The position numbers and the translations under genes are program-made. Source: Polynucleobacter sp. MWH-UH23A (GTDB lineage Bacteria; Pseudomonadota; Gammaproteobacteria; Burkholderiales; Burkholderiaceae). From it: DNA of 64,000 nt. Below the pieces are notes generated by a model. The model was not told the origin of the DNA. It saw only the letters and a program-made list of their open reading frames with translations, and ran no database searches. The stretch lies in NCBI RefSeq assembly GCF_040409805.1, contig NZ_CP099572.1, positions 1,302,001 to 1,366,000 on the forward strand, written 5' to 3'. Below, in pieces: positions 34,905-43,461 of the stretch. How positions within the stretch are numbered: the stretch's first letter is position 1; each line of letters starts with the position of its first letter.

Positions 34905-35857
34905 ATATTGGCGCTCTTTACGATCGGTTGCAGACGCTTACGCTCTTCATTCAAGAACTTAATAAAGTCTGCTTGTGAGCCTGGAGCTGGTTCAATACCT
35001 TGCGGAATCAATCGAGACTTGAGTGCATTGGTATCTAAAGATGCGTTAATTGCCTGGTTCATCTTGGCAATGATCTCAGGTGAGGTGCCTTTAGGGGCAA
35101 AGATACCTGACCAGTGACCAATGAAGATATTGGGGTAACCCAACTCTTTAGTAGTTGGCACGTTTGGTAAACGGGTAATACGTTTATTCCATGTAGAGGC
35201 GATTGGCCTGAGTTTGCCACCTTCGATTTGTGGCAAGACCACGACGCTGGCCTCTGATGTGGCATCTACTTGTTTAGAGACCACTGCAAACACACCTTCT
35301 GATCCACTCTTGTAAGGAATGATTTCATAATTACCACCACCAGCATAAATCTTGAGCATCTCTGCCACGAAGTGTGGGGTGCTACCAGAGCCTGCCGTTG
35401 CAAATGTTACGCCAGGCTTATTCTTTGCTTTTGCCAGTAAATCTTTAAAGTTCTGAATCGGTGAATCGCTATTCACCACAATGATCGATGGGCTCACCGC
35501 CATCATGCCTACTGGCACCAAGTCTTCTTGCTTATACGGCATGCTGTTACGAAGCATCGGAATGGTCACTACGCCACCCGCTGCACCAGCGTAGAAGGTA
35601 TAACCATCTGGCGCACTCTTAGCAACATAGTCACCACCCAACACAGAACCTGCGCCCGGCTTGTTCTCTACGATTACCGGCTGCCCTAGTTGCTTACCTA
35701 CGGCCTCTGCAACAGCGCGTGCTACTAGGTCATTTGCACCACCAGGACCAAAGCCCACCACAAATTTAATCGGGCGATTGGGCCATGGGTCTGCAGCAAG
35801 CGCAGATGTAGCAATGAACATGGAAATAAACGCTATAAGAATTTTTGATAGTTTCAT
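34892..35857 (-). CDS. Bug/TctC family extracytoplasmic solute-binding protein
   Basis: 321 residues. Signal peptide to TSALAA, Bug start PWPNRPIKFVVGFGPGGANDL, VIVENKPGAGSVLGGDYVAK, VTFATAGSGSTPHFVAEML and VPTTKELGYPNIFIGHWSG. It follows the isocitrate-lyase-like gene by 52 bp on the same strand, suggesting cotranscription and a shared carboxylate ligand. Its stop codon sits in an 11-bp tandem duplication. Confidence 0.92.
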   Translation of the reverse strand: MKLSKILIAFISMFIATSALAADPWPNRPIKFVVGFGPGGANDLVARAVAEAVGKQLGQPVIVENKPGAGSVLGGDYVAKSAPDGYTFYAGAAGGVVTIPMLRNSMPYKQEDLVPVGMMAVSPSIIVVNSDSPIQNFKDLLAKAKNKPGVTFATAGSGSTPHFVAEMLKIYAGGGNYEIIPYKSGSEGVFAVVSKQVDATSEASVVVLPQIEGGKLRPIASTWNKRITRLPNVPTTKELGYPNIFIGHWSGIFAPKGTSPEIIAKMNQAINASLDTNALKSRLIPQGIEPAPGSQADFIKFLNEERKRLQPIVKSANMKDE

Positions 35858-35876
35858 GATGGTATTAGTAGCGACT

Positions 35877-35906
35877 AGGTTGGGTTGAGTTGAGTTAGGT
35901 TGGGTT
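35877..35906. repeat. Repeat-rich spacer: aggttgggtt twice, 20 bp apart
   Basis: aggttgggtt at 35877-35886 and 35897-35906 with gagttgagtt between them. It occupies most of the gap between the isocitrate-lyase-like gene stop and the Bug gene start. Confidence 0.8.
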
Positions 35907-35909
35907 TAT

Positions 35910-36791
35910 TTATGAGAACTTCTTTTCTAGGGCATCAAAGTCTTCTTTTTTGACAACACTTTGACGCTGAGCAAAAGTAGCAACTAAATTGGGGTCTTCT
36001 TTGAGTTCGCCCGTCTGCTTTAAATGATTTAGGGCTTGGTTCATACCATGCACCGCACCTTGTAAAGCGGCATTGGCATACAACACAATCCCAAAACCCA
36101 TTTGCGCTAGCTCTTGCTGAGAAAGTGATGGGGTCTTGCCGCCAATCACCATATTGATTAGCTGTGGGCAATAGGTTTGTGCTGCAATGATCTTCATTTC
36201 TTCTACGCTCTCTGGCGCTTCAATGAAGGTCATATCAGCGCCAGCTTGCGCGTAGGCTTGAGCTCTATCTAGAGCATCTTGTAATCCATTGATCGATCTA
36301 GCATCTGTTCTAGCTATGATTAAAAAGTCATCATGCACTCTAGCGTCTACTGCGGCTTTGATTTTTCCGCACATCTCTTCTTTGCTAATAATACTTTTGC
36401 CAGCGAAGTGACCACAACGCTTGGGCATAGCCTGATCTTCTATTTGTACTGCGTTAGCACCAGATCTCTCTAGCACTTTAATAGTGTGATGCACATTTAC
36501 CGCATTACCAAACCCAACATCGATATCTACAATGAGGGGTAGTTGAATCACATCCCGAATGGCAGCAGTGTGCGACGCAACATCATTCAGGCTAATAAAA
36601 CCTAAATCGGGAATGCCATAAAACTGATTGGTGAGACCTGCTCCACTTAAATAGACTGCCTCAAATCCAGCATCTTCAATCACTCTTGCTGCTAATGCAT
36701 TGCCTGCTCCAGGAACTAGCAATCCCCTTCTCTCATTAATGAGTCGGCGCAGCTTGGTGCCCAAATGGGTTGAGCCATCTTGTTGTGGCAT
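35910..36791 (-). CDS. Isocitrate lyase/PEP mutase superfamily enzyme
   Basis: 293 residues. The active-site loop PKRCGHFAGKSIISKEEM contains the KxCGH motif of the lyase branch (2-methylisocitrate lyase, dimethylmalate lyase, oxaloacetate decarboxylase). Metal-binding VDIDVGFGNAVNVHHTIKV and FLIIARTDARS are also present. The opening GLLVPGAGNALAARVIEDAG fits this branch. It would cleave a C-C bond in a 2-hydroxy or 2-keto dicarboxylate. Its neighbours are a Bug gene downstream and a divergent amidohydrolase-Bug pair. Confidence 0.88.
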   Translation of the reverse strand: MPQQDGSTHLGTKLRRLINERRGLLVPGAGNALAARVIEDAGFEAVYLSGAGLTNQFYGIPDLGFISLNDVASHTAAIRDVIQLPLIVDIDVGFGNAVNVHHTIKVLERSGANAVQIEDQAMPKRCGHFAGKSIISKEEMCGKIKAAVDARVHDDFLIIARTDARSINGLQDALDRAQAYAQAGADMTFIEAPESVEEMKIIAAQTYCPQLINMVIGGKTPSLSQQELAQMGFGIVLYANAALQGAVHGMNQALNHLKQTGELKEDPNLVATFAQRQSVVKKEDFDALEKKFS

Positions 36792-36836
36792 GGTAGTCTC
36801 CTTTTTACAGAATTATAAATACCTATTTAGAGACAA

Positions 36837-37661
36837 ATGTCAGAAAAACCCGCTATTACTGGCGTAGATTGCCATGCCCACATCATGGCCGTGGATCTAC
36901 CCTTGGCTCCGGAGATCCACTCTCGACCTACGCGTGATGTTGACGCAGAAGAATATCTCGCTGTTTTAGGCTCACACGGTATCTCACATGGGGTATTAAT
37001 TGCACCCAGTTTTTATGGTGCTAATAATTCGCTTTTGCTTGATGCTCTTCGTCGTTATCCTGATCGACTTCGTGGCACAGTCATTGTTGACCCCAGTTCC
37101 TCTCACCTAGAGCAAGAATTACTACAGATGCGTGAGCAAGGTGTTGTTGGCATTCGCCTAAATTGGATTAAGAAAAAAGCCATTCCCAATATTGATAGCG
37201 CTGACTACAAGCGACTGTTGGCTTTAGCCAAAGATTTAGATCTTCATATTGAATTATTTCTAGAAGACCACTTACAAGAATTGGTAGTTCCGAAAATATT
37301 AGCTAGTGGCGCCACTTTGGTGCTGGATCACTTTGGCAACCCAGATCCTAAATTTGGCATGCAGAGTAAGAGTTTTCAGAATACCCTGCATGGTCTTGCC
37401 GATGGCAAAGTATGGGTCAAACTGTCGGCACCCTATCGTCTTGGCTTTTTGGAAGGTATCTCCATTCAAGGCTATGTTGATGCGCTTGTGGCAGCCAACC
37501 CCAAACAACTAGTATGGGCTAGTGATTGGCCATGGCTCAGTTATGAAAACCGTTTTACTTATGCTGACTGTATTTCTTGGATTCAGTCAGCCATTCCAAA
37601 TACCAAAGTGTGGAATGACATTTTGATCAATAACCCTAAATCCCTCTTTCATTTTGAATAA
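36837..37661 (+). CDS. Amidohydrolase family protein, PDC hydrolase (LigI)-like
   Basis: 274 residues, TIM-barrel amidohydrolase-2 family. It opens with GVDCHAHIMAVDLPLAP (the HxH metal motif), includes VVGIRLNWIKKKAIPN and LVLDHFGNPDPKFGM, and ends with the aspartate motif LVWASDWPWLSYENRF. This organisation fits 2-pyrone-4,6-dicarboxylate lactonase and related enzymes that open lactones or amidic rings of carboxylates. It is divergent from the isocitrate-lyase-like gene and 8 bp upstream of a Bug gene, so the three may serve one dicarboxylate route. Confidence 0.85.
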   Translation: MSEKPAITGVDCHAHIMAVDLPLAPEIHSRPTRDVDAEEYLAVLGSHGISHGVLIAPSFYGANNSLLLDALRRYPDRLRGTVIVDPSSSHLEQELLQMREQGVVGIRLNWIKKKAIPNIDSADYKRLLALAKDLDLHIELFLEDHLQELVVPKILASGATLVLDHFGNPDPKFGMQSKSFQNTLHGLADGKVWVKLSAPYRLGFLEGISIQGYVDALVAANPKQLVWASDWPWLSYENRFTYADCISWIQSAIPNTKVWNDILINNPKSLFHFE

Positions 37662-37669
37662 GGCTTGAT

Positions 37670-38629
37670 ATGCGCAATCTTTCTAAACAATCTCTTTTGA
37701 AAACCGTCTTTGCTTGTACAGCAATCTGTTTATTGCAATCGGTTTCTGCTCAGACCGTCACTAAATTGATTGTTCCTACTGCGCCTGGTGGCGGTACCGA
37801 TGCACTCTTTCGGGTAGCCTCTAAAGATGCGCAGCGCTTTATTGGTGGCCCGATTAGCGTGCAGAACGTTCCAGGTGCCGGCGGCACGATTGGTGTTGCG
37901 CAAATGGTGAACTCTCCACCAGATGGTTATACCCTAGCAGGCGTTTGGCCTTCCCCTGTCACGGTTGTTCCGCAAACTAGCAAAGTACCTTACACGCCGA
38001 ATGACTATATTCCAGTGATTCAGCTATCTACTGCGCCGTATGTCTTTTGCGTGCATCCTGATTTTCCAGCAAATGATGGCAAATCCTTTATGGAAGAGTT
38101 GCGCAAGAATCCCAAGAAATACACCTATGGCACCGATGGCTTAGGTGGCCCTGCGCAGCTCGCTACCGAGCGCATCTTCAGACCGCAAAATATCCAAGCA
38201 GTTGATGTTCCCTACAAAGGTGCCGGTGAAACCATCATAGGTTTTTTATCGAATCAAATTGATATCTATGTAGGCTCTATTCCACCGGTCTTACAGCACG
38301 CCAATATTGGTAAAGCCAAGTGCTTGCTAGTCTCTTCTGTAAACAGAAATGCGCAATTTCCGAATGCGAGCTCCTTAAAAGATATTGGTCTTCCTAAAGA
38401 AGAAACTTTGTTGTGGAGGGTAGTGTTGGCACCTAAAGGCACGAAGCCTGAGCGCGTTAAGCAAATTGCACAAGCCTTCAGTCAGGCCATGAAAGAGCCT
38501 GACACCATGCGGTATTTAGATGAGGTTGGTGAATCTTCTGCCGTTCTGACAGGCAAAGAGCTACAAAACAAGCTTGATCAGGAATACGCAGCCTTCAGCC
38601 AAATCGCGAAGACACTGAATTTGCGTTAA
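37670..38629 (+). CDS. Bug/TctC family extracytoplasmic solute-binding protein
   Basis: 319 residues. Signal peptide to SVSAQ, then LIVPTAPGGGTDALFRVASK, VQNVPGAGGTIGVAQMVNSP, YTYGTDGLGGPAQLATERIF and VPYKGAGETIIGFLSNQID. It lies 8 bp after the amidohydrolase gene, so it is probably in one transcript with it. The second domain lacks the common VPTxxE segment (SSLKDIGLPKEETLLWRV instead), making it somewhat divergent from the other Bug proteins here. Confidence 0.9.
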   Translation: MRNLSKQSLLKTVFACTAICLLQSVSAQTVTKLIVPTAPGGGTDALFRVASKDAQRFIGGPISVQNVPGAGGTIGVAQMVNSPPDGYTLAGVWPSPVTVVPQTSKVPYTPNDYIPVIQLSTAPYVFCVHPDFPANDGKSFMEELRKNPKKYTYGTDGLGGPAQLATERIFRPQNIQAVDVPYKGAGETIIGFLSNQIDIYVGSIPPVLQHANIGKAKCLLVSSVNRNAQFPNASSLKDIGLPKEETLLWRVVLAPKGTKPERVKQIAQAFSQAMKEPDTMRYLDEVGESSAVLTGKELQNKLDQEYAAFSQIAKTLNLR

Positions 38630-38633
38630 ATGC

Positions 38634-38972
38634 TCAACTGCCAGCTAGTCGCTTTTGTCTGGCGACTTGCTGTAGTCGCTCGCAATCTGGGTTGGGCGTT
38701 CCATCCTCATTGAGAATATTGAATTCTCGGCAAGGGGTTGGACGGTTCTCATAAATAGAGCAGCGCCAACCCTCTTCTTTGGTGTGGCGTAATGCGATAC
38801 AAGGTGCACCACCCCTCTCGGTGCCTTTCATACAGGCGAGATGATCTGTGAGTTTGGTAGTTAGTTCTGCGGGAACCACACCCACGCCATTACCTTCAAT
38901 TTCCCCATGATAGAAACTCACACGGAAATGTTGGCAACACTGACCACAGTCAAAACAGGGATTGGATGTCAT
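38634..38972 (-). CDS. YkgJ family cysteine-cluster protein
   Basis: 112 residues. Cysteines fall in the CxxCxxCC-type pattern (PCFDCGQCCQHFRVSF), with LACMKGTERGGAPCIALRH, WRCSIYENRPTPCREF and a final PDCERL. This is the UPF0153/YkgJ zinc- or iron-binding family of unknown function. It is monocistronic and convergent with the upstream Bug gene, with 4 bp between the stop codons. Confidence 0.88.
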   Translation of the reverse strand: MTSNPCFDCGQCCQHFRVSFYHGEIEGNGVGVVPAELTTKLTDHLACMKGTERGGAPCIALRHTKEEGWRCSIYENRPTPCREFNILNEDGTPNPDCERLQQVARQKRLAGS

Positions 38973-39145
38973 TCAATCTTGATGATTACTTAGAAAGTCT
39001 CATTGTATTTCCCCTTGGGGATCTATTTATCAGTCTTTTCCTACATGCAATTCAGTAAGTTCTGATAGGGATTTTATGATTCAGCGACTATGCTTTTCCA
39101 TAAGCAGCAATTTCTTAATTCAGGAATTTCGTCAAATAAGGCATT

Positions 39146-39304
39146 ATGAAGAAAAAATACACCGGCAGTAAGTTTGATGATTTCCTAAGACAGGAATCAT
39201 TACTAAAGACCTGCACTAGAACTGCAATTGACCGCGTTAGCTCGTGGCTAATTAGGCGTAATTTAAAGAATAAAACTCCCTCGCAATTTACCAAAAAGAA
39301 ATAA
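39146..39304 (+). pseudogene. Truncated antitoxin-like ORF (FDDFL-type, HTH domain missing)
   Basis: 52 codons, product MKKKYTGSKFDDFLRQES... to TPSQFTKKK. The opening GSxFDDFLxxE followed by AIDRVSSWLIRRNLKN resembles the N-terminal arm of XRE-family antitoxins of RelE/HigB modules, which normally continue into a helix-turn-helix of about 50 more residues. That domain is absent: the frame stops before a perfect hairpin. No toxin gene is adjacent. A 31-codon ORF overlapping its start (39077-39172) has no recognisable similarity. Probably a decayed module, though a free-standing short protein cannot be excluded. Confidence 0.45.
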
Positions 39305-39309
39305 AACAA

Positions 39310-39341
39310 GGGAATAAGGAATCCGTGATTTCCTTATTCCC
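39310..39341. terminator. Bidirectional hairpin terminator
   Basis: Perfect 12-bp stem GGGAATAAGGAA (39310-39321) and TTCCTTATTCCC (39330-39341), 8-base loop. On the minus strand it is followed by a T-rich stretch, so it fits best as the terminator of the 47-aa ORF at 39368-39511. It also ends the truncated plus-strand ORF. Confidence 0.75.
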
Positions 39342-39367
39342 CCTCTGCTGACTTTTATTCTTATTTT

Positions 39368-39511
39368 TTACTGATACTGACGATTAAACGCTTGCTTTGT
39401 TTCGCTTTCATGACGCTTGGTGTTTTTGAGTACTGCGCAGTACGACAAAATCATGATGGCAGCCAATGAGATGCCGTTAAAGTTGTTCATCAAGTTGCTT
39501 AATGTATTCAT
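39368..39511 (-). CDS. Candidate 47-aa single-pass membrane microprotein
   Basis: ATG at 39509-39511 preceded by GAGGAG (minus strand 39518-39523) with a six-base spacer; stop TAA at 39368-39370. The product has an N-terminal polar part (MNTLSNLMNNFN), one hydrophobic segment GISLAAIMILSYCAVL and a charged tail KNTKRHESETKQAFNRQYQ. It is followed 27 bp later by a 12-bp hairpin terminator, so it forms a complete small transcription unit downstream of umuDC. Function unknown; no family recognised. Confidence 0.6.
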   Translation of the reverse strand: MNTLSNLMNNFNGISLAAIMILSYCAVLKNTKRHESETKQAFNRQYQ

Positions 39512-39650
39512 GTGTTTCTCCTCTACTTTGATTACTTTTTTGTTACCTTGTTACTAGATTAATGAGTCAAAAGCTCACAAAATGAGCTAGTGAAAAATCG
39601 TGATTTTTTGGTATTTTGTTGATGCTCTTTTATGCGTTTCATGGGCTTTC

Positions 39651-40979
39651 CTAGCGTGCGATCGGCAACTCATCCCACTTGGTGGTGTAGTTAGGTGATC
39701 GATTGTTTGATCGCATTTGCCAAGCTTGTTTACTATCTTGCGTACCCGAGGCTGCTGACCGAAGCGCTGCATTTCCAAAGCGGGTATTAATTTCATCCAT
39801 CACTTTCATGAGGTGTGCTGACTTACCTTTGCTCTCTAGATCTTCAAAGAGTGATTGCTGAACGCTAGGTTTATCGCTAATGCAGTTCAGAATGACTCCC
39901 GCTTTCTTATAACGAAAGTTGGGTTGATAAATTTGCTTCAGGCCTGCTAGCGCTGCGTTAGTTAATGTCAGCGTGTTGTCTGTTGGATCAGCCAAAGGAA
40001 CGGTGATGCTTTGATGGTGCTGTGGCTCATATTGCTTAAATGGGTTTGTCTGAATAAACACCGTTAATGCACCAGTCACCCCATCTTGCCCCCTCAATTT
40101 CTCTGCGGCTCTCGCGACATGAGTCGCTACTGATTGGGCTAGCTCAGTCTGGCTGGTCACTAGCTTGCCAAAGCTGCGTGAAGCAATGATTTGCTGCTTA
40201 TCTGCCGCCACTTCTTCTAGCTGCAGGCAGGAAGTGCCTCGCAGTTCATAGCAAAGACGCTCCATCACCACGCCATACTGCTGGCGCATAGCCTGCGGTG
40301 AAGCACACAGCAGGTCAAACACACTATGAATACCCTGTGCTTTGAGTTTTTTATTTAACTGGCGACCAATCCCCCACACTTCACCAACCTCAGTCTCGCT
40401 CATCCATTGGTAGAGTTCTTCTTTGCGCATTGCCTGTACATCGCATACACCAGAAAATGAGGAATGTTTCTTTGCCAAATGATTGGCCAACTTCGCCAAA
40501 GTCTTGCTAGCACCAATGCCAACACACACTGGTAAGCCGGTTGTATCTTTGACAGTTTGTCGAATCGATTGACCCAACTCAACGGTATCGCGGTAGTGTT
40601 TTAAAACACTTTCGATTTGTAAGAAACTTTCATCAATGCTGTAGATCTCAATCTTGGGTGTAAATGTTTTGAGTACCTGCACTACCCGATTACTCATATC
40701 ACCATAGAGCGTGTAGTTTGATGAGTAGGCAGTAATGCCGTGCTTCTTAGCCAGATCTTTCATCTGAAACCAGGGCATACCCATCTTGACCCCTAGGGCC
40801 TTGACTTCTGCGCTACGCGCTACGGCGCATCCATCATTATTTGATAGCACAACCATAGGAACGGTTTCCAGCTTGGGCTGAAAAACACGCTCACAAGAAA
40901 CATAGAAATTGTTCACATCCACCAAAGCAAACAATGCTGGGGTTGAATGAGTGGTGGGTAATTTTTGTGGCGCACTCAT
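39651..40979 (-). CDS. umuC: Y-family DNA polymerase V catalytic subunit
   Basis: 442 residues from ATG 40977-40979, chosen because it overlaps the umuD stop as ATGA. The longer open frame to 41051 lies inside umuD. Motifs: [20 protein letters not shown] (catalytic Asp), [24 protein letters not shown] (the DE pair) and [14 protein letters not shown]. The C-terminal part carries the DUF4113-type tail ([18 protein letters not shown]). It performs error-prone lesion bypass with UmuD'2 and RecA. SOS control comes from the LexA box upstream of umuD. Confidence 0.97.
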   Translation of the reverse strand: MSAPQKLPTTHSTPALFALVDVNNFYVSCERVFQPKLETVPMVVLSNNDGCAVARSAEVKALGVKMGMPWFQMKDLAKKHGITAYSSNYTLYGDMSNRVVQVLKTFTPKIEIYSIDESFLQIESVLKHYRDTVELGQSIRQTVKDTTGLPVCVGIGASKTLAKLANHLAKKHSSFSGVCDVQAMRKEELYQWMSETEVGEVWGIGRQLNKKLKAQGIHSVFDLLCASPQAMRQQYGVVMERLCYELRGTSCLQLEEVAADKQQIIASRSFGKLVTSQTELAQSVATHVARAAEKLRGQDGVTGALTVFIQTNPFKQYEPQHHQSITVPLADPTDNTLTLTNAALAGLKQIYQPNFRYKKAGVILNCISDKPSVQQSLFEDLESKGKSAHLMKVMDEINTRFGNAALRSAASGTQDSKQAWQMRSNNRSPNYTTKWDELPIAR

Positions 40980-41473
40980 AGCTTGATACTCTTGTTGTAA
41001 CGAGTGCTCGCAGTGCTGTACTTGCGCACTACGCCAACCACTACACCCCAAATCTGCAACTCATTGCCCTCACCAAATGTGATGGGCTCATAGCTCGGGT
41101 TCTCAGGTTGCAACTCAACACGGCCACGTGATTGATATAGACGTTTAATGGTGTACTCACCATCAACAACTGCCACCACGATATCTTTGTGTTTTGGCTT
41201 TAACGCTTTATCCACTACAACCTTATCGCCATCACAAATTCCTGCGCCCAACATCGAGTCACCCTTCACGGTGAACATGAAAGTGGCGGGCTTGTTCTCT
41301 ACGAGGTACTGGTTTAAATCCAGGCCATCCTCAGCGTAATCCGCCGCCGGACTAGGAAATCCAGCTGAAATACGGTGGCTTAAGAGCTTGAGCTCATAGG
41401 CAGCAAAATGACCTGCCAAGGCTTGTGGTGCCTGACTTAAGGTCGTTTTTAGTGGGCTTAACTGCGGCTTCAT
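40976..41473 (-). CDS. umuD: UmuD, S24 self-cleaving accessory subunit of DNA polymerase V
   Basis: 165 residues. The cleavage site is A37-G38 in [14 protein letters not shown], the catalytic serine S73 is in [11 protein letters not shown] and the general-base lysine K110 in [10 protein letters not shown]. The S-to-K spacing is the same as in E. coli UmuD (S60/K97). RecA filaments trigger autocleavage to UmuD', the form that activates UmuC. It overlaps umuC by 4 bp and has a perfect LexA box 14 bp upstream of its start. Confidence 0.97.
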   Translation of the reverse strand: MKPQLSPLKTTLSQAPQALAGHFAAYELKLLSHRISAGFPSPAADYAEDGLDLNQYLVENKPATFMFTVKGDSMLGAGICDGDKVVVDKALKPKHKDIVVAVVDGEYTIKRLYQSRGRVELQPENPSYEPITFGEGNELQIWGVVVGVVRKYSTASTRYNKSIKL

Positions 41474-41481
41474 AGTGATTA

Positions 41482-41507
41482 ATATACTGTATGTTTATAC
41501 AGTATAT
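41482..41507 (-). promoter_or_regulatory. LexA-binding SOS box of umuDC
   Basis: CTGTATGTTTATACAG at 41487-41502 fits the CTG-N10-CAG consensus and lies within a longer perfect palindrome, ATATACTGTAT-GTTT-ATACAGTATAT (11-bp arms). It is 14 bp before the umuD ATG, where LexA would cover the promoter or start region. Confidence 0.95.
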
Positions 41508-41670
41508 ATAAAAACCTGAAAAATGAGGCTGTTTTTGTTGTTTTCCGGTCTTTGAGGCGGTTTTTCTAGTCATAAACCCCAATCTCCCCAGGAAGGATTT
41601 AACCCATAATGGGCTATGAGTTTTCGATGAATTTCTATTCCAAAACAACCGATACCGGTGGGGGAGACAA

Positions 41671-42642
41671 ATGAAGTTGCATCACAAGGTAAGTTATATC
41701 GTTGCTGGGTTTTATTTTTTCTTAGGTCTGTGTACAGCAGCGTTTGCGCAATCCGCAGCACCCTTCCCCGATAGAACCATCCAGTACATCATTCCTTTTC
41801 CGCCTGCTGGCGAATCGGATTTAGTTGCCCGCTATCAAGCCGACATCTCTGCGAAAAAGTTTGGACAACCCATGGTGGTGATAAATCGCGCTGGCGCTGG
41901 TGGCGCTCTTGTTTGGAGCGCGCTTAATACCTACCCTGCCGATGGCGCAACCGTAGTAGGCGTCAATATTCCGCACACCATCTTGCAGCCACTACAAGAA
42001 GGTATTCAGTACAAAACTGACGATATCAATGCGATCTACTACTACCACTTCACCCCAGATGCCTTGATGGTCTCTGCTGATAGCCCATATAAAACCTATC
42101 AAGAATTTATTGCCGCAGCTAAGAAAGAGCCTGGCAAGATGTCCTTGGCTGGCTCAGCCCAATACTCCGCTAACCATATGGCTGTAGAGCGCTTAAATAA
42201 ATTGGCAGGCGTCAAAATTAATTACGTGCCGTTTAAAGGCACGGGTGATTTAATTACCGCACTCATTGGCATGCACGTTGATGGCGCGATGGGTTATTTG
42301 CCATTAGCGATTCAGCAAAAAGGGAAAGTGCGTACTCTTGCTATCGCCACTGAGAAACGCAATCCCGCGCTACCTGATGTACCGACCTTTAAAGAACTGG
42401 GACTGAACTGGGTAGACGGCGCTTATCGTGGTGTAGCCGTACCCAAATCTACCCCGCTAGTACTTCAACAAAAGATGTCGGATTACTTTGCCAAGCTCAA
42501 TGCCGATCCTGAGACTAAGAAAAAATTAGAAGAGTCTGGTTTTGTATTGGTTGATATACCACTGGCAAAAATGCCAGCATTTATCAAAGAGAAAAGTGCG
42601 CAGTCTATGGAGGATGCGAAGAATGCAGGAATGCTGAAGTAA
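41671..42642 (+). CDS. Bug/TctC family extracytoplasmic solute-binding protein
   Basis: 323 residues with GGGGGAGA before the ATG. Signal peptide to TAAFAQ, then FPDRTIQYIIPFPPAGESDL, VVINRAGAGGALVWSALNTY, MSLAGSAQYSANHMAVERL and VPTFKELGLNWVDGAYRGV. It is unlinked to other transport or catabolic genes: umuD is divergent on one side, and an unknown membrane protein convergent on the other. Confidence 0.9.
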   Translation: MKLHHKVSYIVAGFYFFLGLCTAAFAQSAAPFPDRTIQYIIPFPPAGESDLVARYQADISAKKFGQPMVVINRAGAGGALVWSALNTYPADGATVVGVNIPHTILQPLQEGIQYKTDDINAIYYYHFTPDALMVSADSPYKTYQEFIAAAKKEPGKMSLAGSAQYSANHMAVERLNKLAGVKINYVPFKGTGDLITALIGMHVDGAMGYLPLAIQQKGKVRTLAIATEKRNPALPDVPTFKELGLNWVDGAYRGVAVPKSTPLVLQQKMSDYFAKLNADPETKKKLEESGFVLVDIPLAKMPAFIKEKSAQSMEDAKNAGMLK

Positions 42643-42655
42643 TCAAGCCCAAGCT

Positions 42656-43192
42656 TTATTCCTGACCGGTTTTTTGCGTAAAAATTTGGATGTCCTCCTG
42701 CGAAACGGGCAAGCTAATAAGATCGGTGTAATAAAGACTGGAACCGGGCAGACGCTCGATTGACTTTGGAGCAAGACGTCCAACAGGGACTAAATATTCT
42801 TGCCAAAGCTGGCGCATATGCAGGCTATACGTACTCACCGGAACCTTTAGCTCAACTGCCCGCTCCGTCAATTGCTCACAAAGGGTAACCGGTCTTTCGA
42901 TATGAAGTCTATAAAGATGTGGTCGCTCTGATTTTGCTTTTTTCTCATAACGCTCAACATGGTAATCGCGGTATGTTCTTGTGCCGAAATCAAAAATATT
43001 GTCAGCAATGGCGCGCGACAACCAATAAGCATCGGCTGCATCATGGTCACTCAACAGCATATCCTGCAATTTGTTTTGATAGCGCTCTTTGTATCTTTGA
43101 GTTTTATGGCTATAAAAAGGATGTGTTTTCATATAGCCAGCAACCAAGCCACCCAACACTACTAAGCCCCCAATTAATATCCCCTCAGTCAT
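42656..43192 (-). CDS. Uncharacterised membrane-anchored protein
   Basis: 178 residues from ATG 43190-43192, preferred because AAGGG lies upstream; the frame opens as far as 43216. One N-terminal TM helix (ILIGGLVVLGGLVAGYM) is followed by a soluble, charged domain of about 150 residues rich in Arg, Tyr and Leu (YKERYQNKLQDMLLSDHDAADAYWLSRAI). I recognise no family. It would be anchored in the inner membrane; the side on which the domain lies cannot be decided. It is monocistronic, convergent with a Bug gene. Confidence 0.7.
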   Translation of the reverse strand: MTEGILIGGLVVLGGLVAGYMKTHPFYSHKTQRYKERYQNKLQDMLLSDHDAADAYWLSRAIADNIFDFGTRTYRDYHVERYEKKAKSERPHLYRLHIERPVTLCEQLTERAVELKVPVSTYSLHMRQLWQEYLVPVGRLAPKSIERLPGSSLYYTDLISLPVSQEDIQIFTQKTGQE

Positions 43193-43461
43193 CCCCAATA
43201 CCCTTGCTGATCTCAACAGGCAGGCTATTTAGCCCAGCCGGCAAATACTTCCAAAATATTTAATCGATAAAATACCAAAAAAATAGATTCAATATGCGAA
43301 CTGTCGCACATTATTTGTGCAAACAGAACTAACAAAACATGAATGCCAAAATGGCCGGGTCATCCAAGAACATATCAGATAGATACATGCTGGCTCTAAA
43401 AAGCCAAGGGTTTACGGTCTCAATGATTTCGAAAGTATCTCCATCAGGCTATTGTAGTCGC

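Noticed and set aside
39559..39642. 27-codon ORF after umuC (MKRIKEHQQ...)
   Set aside because: It runs through hairpin sequences that fit the umuDC transcript end, and its product has no recognisable feature.
41394..41648. ORF overlapping the umuD promoter and start
   Set aside because: It crosses the LexA box and reads umuD out of frame; an artefact of AT-rich sequence.
41609..41674. 21-residue upstream ORF overlapping a Bug start as ATGA
   Set aside because: The Bug gene has its own strong ribosome site inside this ORF, and the leader ORF's AAGGA is too far from its ATG.
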